Positions 44,026-49,058 of a stretch of 49,058 nucleotides of DNA are shown piece by piece (position 1 is the stretch's first letter; each line of letters starts with the position of its first letter). The DNA comes from Candidatus Izemoplasma sp. GTDB taxonomy: Bacteria; Bacillota_I; Bacilli_A; Izemoplasmatales; Hujiaoplasmataceae. The position numbers and the translations under genes are program-made. The DNA lies in the NCBI GenBank assembly GCA_021736305.1, contig JAIPGD010000005.1, positions 1-49,058 of the forward strand. The letters run 5' to 3'. The notes under the pieces were generated by a model. It searched no databases, was not told the DNA's origin, and saw only the letters and a list, made by a program, of their open reading frames with translations.

Positions 44026-45774
44026 ATGAGATTGTTTAAGGGGAATTTTGGGATTGTTTTGATTATTATTGGAATAATTGGATTTATCTATTTTAATAAT
44101 TTTCAAACTATAGATGATTCAAAGGAATATAATCAAAACGAAGAATTTGTAGACATAAAAGATAATTTTCTAATTAAAGTTGAAATTAAAGGCGAAATAA
44201 ACATACCTGGAATTTATTCAGTGGATGCTAATCTTCGAGTAGTAGATTTAATATCTCTAGCTGGTGGATTAACAATTAACGCTGATACAAGAACAATTAA
44301 TCGAGCGCAAAAGTTAACAGATGAAATGGTAATAATTATTCCTCGAAAAGAAAACAGTAATAGTTTAGTTGATGAAGTTGTATTTAAATATATTGATGTT
44401 GAAATTCGAGGTGAGGTTAAATTTCCTGGTGTATATCAATTAAACGAAAATGCAATTGTCAACGATATTGTTTTAAAGGCAGGTGGTTTAACCAAAGAGG
44501 CAAATCTCTTTGACATCAATTTAGCAAAGAAATTACAAAATGGTGAACAAATAAATATATCATGTATAAGCAAAGATAATGAAACTGATATTTTTGTAGA
44601 GATAAAAGGGGAAATTAATCAACCAGGAGTTTATGTTTTAGATGAAGGAGCAATTGTACTTGATTTAATAGAAAAAGCCGGTGGAATAACTGAGAACGCC
44701 GATACATCTAATTTTTCGCAAGTCGAACTATTGTTAAATCATCAAGTCATTATAGTGCCATCAATTCAACTAACTGAAGAGAAAACAATAGTTGTTGATG
44801 TTAAAGGCGAAGTCAATAATCCTGACGTGTACTATTTTTCTGAATCACTAAGAGTAATTGATGTGATAAATGCTGCTGGTGGATTTACAAAAGATGCGAA
44901 TTATCATGATTTAAATCTATCTGAAATAGTTAATGATGAAGAATTGGTTATTATTGAAAAAATTCCTGATTCAAATAATTTAATCGTGGTAGATTTAAAG
45001 GGGGAGGTTAGATATCCTGGTGTATATTTTTTAGAAAAAGGTAATCGAGTTGAAGATTTGATTAAATTAGGAGGAGGCTTTAAAACAAACGCTAATATAG
45101 ATGATATTAATCTTGCTGAGCAGTTAGTCGACGAACAAGTTGTAATTGTTACAAAAGGCGATTATGAAAATATATATATCTATGTCCAAATTTCAGGTGA
45201 AGTAATGAAACCCGGGATTTATGCATTGATGACTGGTTCTAGAATGAACACCTTAATCAATAGAGCGGGAGGATTCACAAAATATGCAGACACTGAAAAT
45301 ATAAATTTAACAAAATTATTGTCTGATGAAGATACTTTTAATATTCCAAGACTAGAAGATGAAGCAAATAAAATATATATTTCAATAATTGGAGAAGTTA
45401 AAAATCCTGGAACTTATTATGTTGATGATGAAATAAATATATTAGAGGCAATTAATATTGCTGGGGGGTTAACTTTAAAAGCTAATCTTGAAATGATTGA
45501 TTATAATTTATCAATTGATTTAGGAACTGTTATAGTAATCCCTAGCTTAGAAAAAGATATTAAATTACCTGGAGAAACTGTTGGATTAATAAATATTAAT
45601 ACAGCAAATTCGGAAGTTTTACAAACATTAAATGGAATAGGGATCATATTAGCTGAAAGAATTATTGAATATAGAATAACTCACAATGGATTTAATTCTA
45701 TTGATGAAATAATGAATGTATCTGGAATAAAAGATAGTATTTATGATCAGATTAAGAACGATATTACAGTCTAA
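44026..45774 (+). CDS. comEA: ComEA-like DNA-binding protein with seven tandem SLBB domains
   Basis: 582 aa. One N-terminal membrane helix (about 8-24) and no further helices imply an outward-facing anchored protein. Seven SLBB repeats follow at roughly 50-107, 121-180, 189-246, 254-311, 319-376, 384-442 and 449-506, each with the pattern K-G-E-x-x-x-P-G-x-Y followed by A-G-G-(L/F)-T and a closing V-I-I-x-P. The C-terminus (520-582, NINTANSEVLQTLNGIG) is the helix-hairpin-helix DNA-binding domain of ComEA. Ordinary ComEA has one SLBB and about 200 aa. The start is ATG 44026 after GAGGTGA (44014-44020). Location before comEC supports a DNA-uptake receptor role. Confidence 0.88.
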   Translation: MRLFKGNFGIVLIIIGIIGFIYFNNFQTIDDSKEYNQNEEFVDIKDNFLIKVEIKGEINIPGIYSVDANLRVVDLISLAGGLTINADTRTINRAQKLTDEMVIIIPRKENSNSLVDEVVFKYIDVEIRGEVKFPGVYQLNENAIVNDIVLKAGGLTKEANLFDINLAKKLQNGEQINISCISKDNETDIFVEIKGEINQPGVYVLDEGAIVLDLIEKAGGITENADTSNFSQVELLLNHQVIIVPSIQLTEEKTIVVDVKGEVNNPDVYYFSESLRVIDVINAAGGFTKDANYHDLNLSEIVNDEELVIIEKIPDSNNLIVVDLKGEVRYPGVYFLEKGNRVEDLIKLGGGFKTNANIDDINLAEQLVDEQVVIVTKGDYENIYIYVQISGEVMKPGIYALMTGSRMNTLINRAGGFTKYADTENINLTKLLSDEDTFNIPRLEDEANKIYISIIGEVKNPGTYYVDDEINILEAINIAGGLTLKANLEMIDYNLSIDLGTVIVIPSLEKDIKLPGETVGLININTANSEVLQTLNGIGIILAERIIEYRITHNGFNSIDEIMNVSGIKDSIYDQIKNDITV

Positions 45775-47887
45775 TAGTTCTAAGTATATTCATTTAGCAT
45801 TATTGATTACATTATCGATTTTTGCTTTAAAGATTGCTTGGTTAATAGTTTTAGTAGCTGTATATTTAATATATCTATATAAAAAAGCTAAAACCTTATT
45901 CATTATCTCATTACTATTTTTATCAATAATTTTTTTTCGTTTACATATGTTGAATCTGATTGTTAAAGAAAATTTACCAATGATAGGTGAGGTAAACGAA
46001 GTATTTGATAAACATATCATTATTAAAAACAAGAACAAATATATAGTTTATTTTGAAAACACAAAAAATCTTAAGCCTGGGATGATTATTAATATTGAGG
46101 GTACATATATTGAAAACGATGCATATAATATAATTCATACTTTTAATTATAATCTATATTTAAAGAGTGAAGGAATAAAAGGGGTAATAAAAGCAGATAA
46201 AATAACATACATACATAATGAATTTAATCTTAAAATATTTAGGTTTCAAATAGAAAAATATCTTGAAAAAGAATATTCATCAATTTCTGGTTATTTAAAA
46301 ATGTTCCTTATAGGTAATAAAGAAGATTTGAGTCCTGAAATTTATGAAAAAAGTAATAAAATTGGTATTTCACATTTGTTTGCAATTTCTGGGATGCATT
46401 TGGCTTTAATAGTTGGTTTTATTAATATTATATTGAATTTTTTCTACCTAAAAAAATCAACTTATAACATAATAATCTATATTTTTCTTTTTTGCTACAC
46501 TTTAATAACGGGGTTTTCTATTTCAATTATAAGAGCTTCATTGCTGATTGCTTCTTTAATGTTTGCTAAACAAAATAATTATATTGTATCAACATCAGAT
46601 TTATTAAGCTTTTCATTTATATTTCTCTTGATAATTAATCCTTATTATATATTTAATATTGGATTTCAATTCTCGTATATAATTGCTTTTACCTTAGTGT
46701 TAAACAGAATGATGATTAAAAATAAGGAGCGCATAAAGCAAATTTTTATAGTAGGTTTATTTGCAAATCTTATTAGTTTACCAATTATCCTAGAAATGAA
46801 TAAAGAAATTGGTTTGCTAAATATATTTCTAAATGTATTTTTTGTTATTATTGTAGCTTATCTACTTTTGCCAGGTGCATTTATTGTTTTACTAATTCCC
46901 GGATTTTCATCTATTTACTTAAAATTGACTATTTTTTTAGAGCAAACTATTGAGTACTTAGATAGATTAAATTATTATCTATCATTTAATTTCACTAATA
47001 CCTTTATTAAATTAAGTTATTGGGTTTTACTTTTTTGGTTAATTGTTTATATAAATAAAAGAAAAAAATATCAATATCTAATTTTATTATTTATTTTTAT
47101 GTTGTTTTTTGGAAACATTAGTTACATTCCAAATTTAAGTTTTGTTAGAATATTAGATGTTAATCAAGGCGATGCAATTCATATCCATAGTGGAAGTTGT
47201 AATATGCTAATTGATACTGGGAACGATGACAATTATGATAATTTAATAAATTATTTAAATGGTTCGAATATTAGAAAATTAGATAGTTTAGTTATAACGC
47301 ATAATCATATTGATCATTATGGGGAAACAAATGATTTAATTGAAGAAATGGATATATCAAAGATATATGTAAATAAAAAGTTAAACGCCATTAATGCTAA
47401 TAATCAAATTGTTATTAGTAAAGATGAGTATATTAAGTGTGGAAAATCAAATTTTATTGTTTTAAATAGTAATAATAATTTATTAAACGAAAATAATAAC
47501 TCCATTGTTCTATACGGAAAAGTTGGTTCAGATAAATGGTTATTTACTGGAGATATTGGGGAAGAAATAGAGAAAGAGATTATTGCGAATTATAATTTAG
47601 AAATTGATCAACTAAAAGTAGCTCATCATGGTTCAAAATCATCTAGTTCAAATGATTTTCTTGATATTTTTAAACCAGAAGAAGGTTATATATCTGTAGG
47701 TAAAAATAGTTATGGATTACCTGACAATGAAGTGATTAATCTTTTTCGGGATAAAAATATTAATTTAAGTACTACTTTAGATCATGGCTCAATCACAATA
47801 TATTATTTTAAAGGGTGTCGTTTAAAAGAATATTATTATAATAATAAAAGCAAATATATATTTATTTTAAACCATAAAATCAACTGA
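45743..47887 (+). CDS. comEC: ComEC/Rec2-type DNA uptake channel
   Basis: 714-aa membrane protein transporting single-stranded DNA inward. N-terminal helices and a small soluble domain (about 75-160) precede the competence domain with ISHLFAISGMHLALI (about 205-219) and many helices. The C-terminal metallo-beta-lactamase domain has ITHNHIDHYGE and AHHGSKSSSSNDF and may degrade the second strand. It overlaps comEA by 32 bases; the SD before ATG 45743 is weak, so the exact start is uncertain. comEB is missing. It is possibly active in natural transformation or in scavenging DNA. Confidence 0.93.
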   Translation: MIRLRTILQSNSSKYIHLALLITLSIFALKIAWLIVLVAVYLIYLYKKAKTLFIISLLFLSIIFFRLHMLNLIVKENLPMIGEVNEVFDKHIIIKNKNKYIVYFENTKNLKPGMIINIEGTYIENDAYNIIHTFNYNLYLKSEGIKGVIKADKITYIHNEFNLKIFRFQIEKYLEKEYSSISGYLKMFLIGNKEDLSPEIYEKSNKIGISHLFAISGMHLALIVGFINIILNFFYLKKSTYNIIIYIFLFCYTLITGFSISIIRASLLIASLMFAKQNNYIVSTSDLLSFSFIFLLIINPYYIFNIGFQFSYIIAFTLVLNRMMIKNKERIKQIFIVGLFANLISLPIILEMNKEIGLLNIFLNVFFVIIVAYLLLPGAFIVLLIPGFSSIYLKLTIFLEQTIEYLDRLNYYLSFNFTNTFIKLSYWVLLFWLIVYINKRKKYQYLILLFIFMLFFGNISYIPNLSFVRILDVNQGDAIHIHSGSCNMLIDTGNDDNYDNLINYLNGSNIRKLDSLVITHNHIDHYGETNDLIEEMDISKIYVNKKLNAINANNQIVISKDEYIKCGKSNFIVLNSNNNLLNENNNSIVLYGKVGSDKWLFTGDIGEEIEKEIIANYNLEIDQLKVAHHGSKSSSSNDFLDIFKPEEGYISVGKNSYGLPDNEVINLFRDKNINLSTTLDHGSITIYYFKGCRLKEYYYNNKSKYIFILNHKIN

Positions 47888-47892
47888 TTTCA

Positions 47893-47901
47893 TGTTATAA
47901 T
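47893..47901 (+). promoter_or_regulatory. extended -10 promoter of holA
   Basis: TGtTATAAT at 47893-47901, 31 bases before the ATG; no clear -35. Confidence 0.5.
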
Positions 47902-47932
47902 AATGATGTAAATAAAGTTAGGTAGTGATAAG

Positions 47933-48892
47933 ATGAATAATAATTGTTTTTTATTTTATGGCAACGATAGTTTTTTAATTAAAGAACAAACAAAAAAAAT
48001 ATTTATTCAAAATAATATTGCTGATGGTTCTGTCGAAGTTTATGATTCTGAAGAAGAAGGCATACATTTAGCATTATCAAATGCGTTAACTTTACCATTT
48101 TTAGTTGATAAAAAGGGTGTAGTTATAAAAGATGCTAGTTTTTTAACCAAACAAGGAAAAATCACTCCTGAAGAAATCGATGATTTAATTCGTTTTATTG
48201 ATATGGCTGTTAAAGAGACTATACTTGTTATTCAGTGTCCATATGACAAATTAGATAATCAAAGTAAAATTGTTAAGTTTTTAAAAAAACATATAATTAC
48301 TAAACAATATAATAATCAAGAAGGTTTAAATGTATATGATTTTGTAAAAAACAAACTATTAGAGAATAATTTAAAAATTGAACCTTTTGCTTTAACCCAA
48401 TTTGTTAATCGGATTCACCATGATTTGGATAGTATAAATAATGAAGTTGATAAATTGATTGCTTTTTCATATGATAAAGAAACAATTAATTCGGATATGA
48501 TTTCAGAAATCACTAGCAAGGATATTGATGAAAATATTTTTGATTTAGTAAATGCTTTATTAGACAACAATAAACCTAAATTAATGGAAATATATCACGA
48601 CTTGAAAAGGATTAATACAAATCCAATATGGATGTTAAGTTCAATAACAAATAAATTTTTAGAAATGTTGCATACAAAAGCGTTGTTAAAAATCGGGTAT
48701 AATCAAAAAGATTTAATAAAGTATTTTAATACATCAAGTGGAAGAGCATATTATATGAAAAAGAATGCTGAAGAGGTAAAAGAAGAATTACTGGAAAATT
48801 ATATAGATGCTCTACATGAACTGGATTATCAAATAAAAAGCGGAAAAATCGACAAGTCTTTAGGGCTTGAACTGTTTTTACTAAAAATATAA
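47933..48892 (+). CDS. holA: DNA polymerase III subunit delta
   Basis: 319-aa clamp-loader subunit that opens the sliding clamp. The N-terminal NCFLFYGNDSFLIKEQTKKI, the middle helix region DENIFDLVNALLDNN and the C-terminal ALHELDYQIKSGKIDKSLGLELFLLKI are typical of HolA. Its place after comEC is the standard Bacillota order. In Bacillus rpsT follows divergently; the sequence here ends before that can be seen. Confidence 0.93.
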   Translation: MNNNCFLFYGNDSFLIKEQTKKIFIQNNIADGSVEVYDSEEEGIHLALSNALTLPFLVDKKGVVIKDASFLTKQGKITPEEIDDLIRFIDMAVKETILVIQCPYDKLDNQSKIVKFLKKHIITKQYNNQEGLNVYDFVKNKLLENNLKIEPFALTQFVNRIHHDLDSINNEVDKLIAFSYDKETINSDMISEITSKDIDENIFDLVNALLDNNKPKLMEIYHDLKRINTNPIWMLSSITNKFLEMLHTKALLKIGYNQKDLIKYFNTSSGRAYYMKKNAEEVKEELLENYIDALHELDYQIKSGKIDKSLGLELFLLKI

Positions 48893-48897
48893 AATAA

Positions 48898-48920
48898 ACT
48901 CTACTAAAAAATAGTAGAGT
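48898..48920 (+). other. hairpin just after holA
   Basis: Perfect 9-bp stem ACTCTACTA / TAGTAGAGT with a 5-base loop, 5 bases after the holA stop. There is no T-run, so it is more likely an RNA-stabilising 3' hairpin than the terminator itself. Confidence 0.5.
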
Positions 48921-48934
48921 CAGAGTGTAGACAA

Positions 48935-48979
48935 AAACAGTTTAGTTATTGAAAACTAGACTGTTTTTTTGTTTTTTAA
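48935..48979 (+). terminator. terminator of holA
   Basis: A 13-bp stem AAACAGTTTAGTT / AACTAGACTGTTT (48935-48947, 48954-48966; one G-U pair) is followed by a long T-run. Confidence 0.88.
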
Positions 48980-48980
48980 A

Positions 48981-49013
48981 GAAAAAGAGACCTATTTTGT
49001 TTAAAAACGGTCT
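48981..49013 (-). terminator. possible minus-strand terminator at the window end
   Basis: On the minus strand AGACC / GGTCT arms (49013-49009, 48992-48988) enclose a 16-base loop and are followed by CTTTTTC. This is weak by itself but placed just after a minus-strand stop codon. Confidence 0.35.
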
Positions 49014-49015
49014 TA

Positions 49016-49058
49016 TTAGTACTGATTCTTTAGGTATTTTAATATTATTTTTCGTAAC
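49016..49058 (-). CDS. possible C-terminal end of a minus-strand gene entering from the right
   Basis: The last 43 bases are open on the minus strand, reading ...RKIILKYLKNQY and stopping at TAA (49018-49016), with a weak hairpin/T-run directly after. The stretch is far too short to identify and no family is recognised. A second minus-strand frame is also open to about 48945, so the frame itself is uncertain. Confidence 0.22.
   Translation of the reverse strand, partial: LRKIILKYLKNQY

Noticed and set aside
44200-45540. Regular repeated DNA pattern of roughly 190-200 bases resembling a repeat array
   Set aside because: The period comes from the seven SLBB domains of the ComEA protein in one continuous reading frame; unit sequences differ strongly, so it is neither CRISPR nor a DNA tandem repeat.

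Overview
This window is chromosomal DNA from a very AT-rich low-GC Gram-positive relative. TGA is used as a stop (MarR regulator, comEC, ruvX) and Trp is read from TGG, so the code is standard and the mycoplasma code is excluded. Gene content and order match Bacillota clusters in reduced form: recD2-alaS-ruvX-yrzB-trmR-trhP1-trhP2-greA-mtnN and yqeG-yqeH-yqeK-rsfS-yqeM-comEA-comEC-holA, lacking ireB, mltG, udk, aroE, yqeI, nadD and comEB. Together with an archaeal-type AspRS and a ProS lacking the bacterial insertion domain, this suggests a standard-code Tenericutes-like lineage (Acholeplasma, Haloplasma or Izemoplasma type). That placement is inference.

Layout. Positions 1-135 hold the 3' end (domains V and VI) of a group IIC-type intron. 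0.3-5.4 kb: archaeal-type AspRS, an RluA-family pseudouridine synthase, galT, proS. 5.5-6.9 kb, minus strand: two-subunit class I fumarase. 7.0-16.2 kb: a DegV protein, then two heterodimeric ABC exporters, the second led by a MarR regulator whose promoter carries a dyad operator. 16.2-20.8 kb: rimO, a DUF368 (PopT-type) protein, an M20 amidohydrolase and a second metal-dependent amidohydrolase. 20.8-23.4 kb: ppa (minus), then a three-gene operon of a membrane-anchored EIIB-like domain without its active cysteine, a Crh-type HPr paralogue (Gln15, Ser46) and an MFS transporter. 23.4-26.4 kb, minus: trpS under a T-box, and pepF. 26.5-32.4 kb: spx with an extra C-terminal cysteine cluster, gap, a DedA/VTT membrane protein, pepP, recD2. 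32.4-39.9 kb: T-box/alaS, ruvX, yrzB, the tRNA wobble-uridine hydroxylation/methylation genes, greA, mtnN. 39.9-48.9 kb: a YgjP-like metallopeptidase, the yqe ribosome-biogenesis genes, a comEA with seven SLBB repeats, comEC and holA.

Most genes serve translation (four aminoacyl-tRNA synthetases, tRNA and ribosome modification), redox or carbon regulation (Spx, Crh-like) and export. The least ordinary signals are the phosphotransfer-dead EIIB/HPr pair, the seven-SLBB ComEA, the cysteine-extended Spx, the operator-like dyads of the exporter operons and the intron remnant. Promoters repeatedly use an extended -10 of the form TGnTATAAT. All calls rest on reading motifs by eye; no database search was run.
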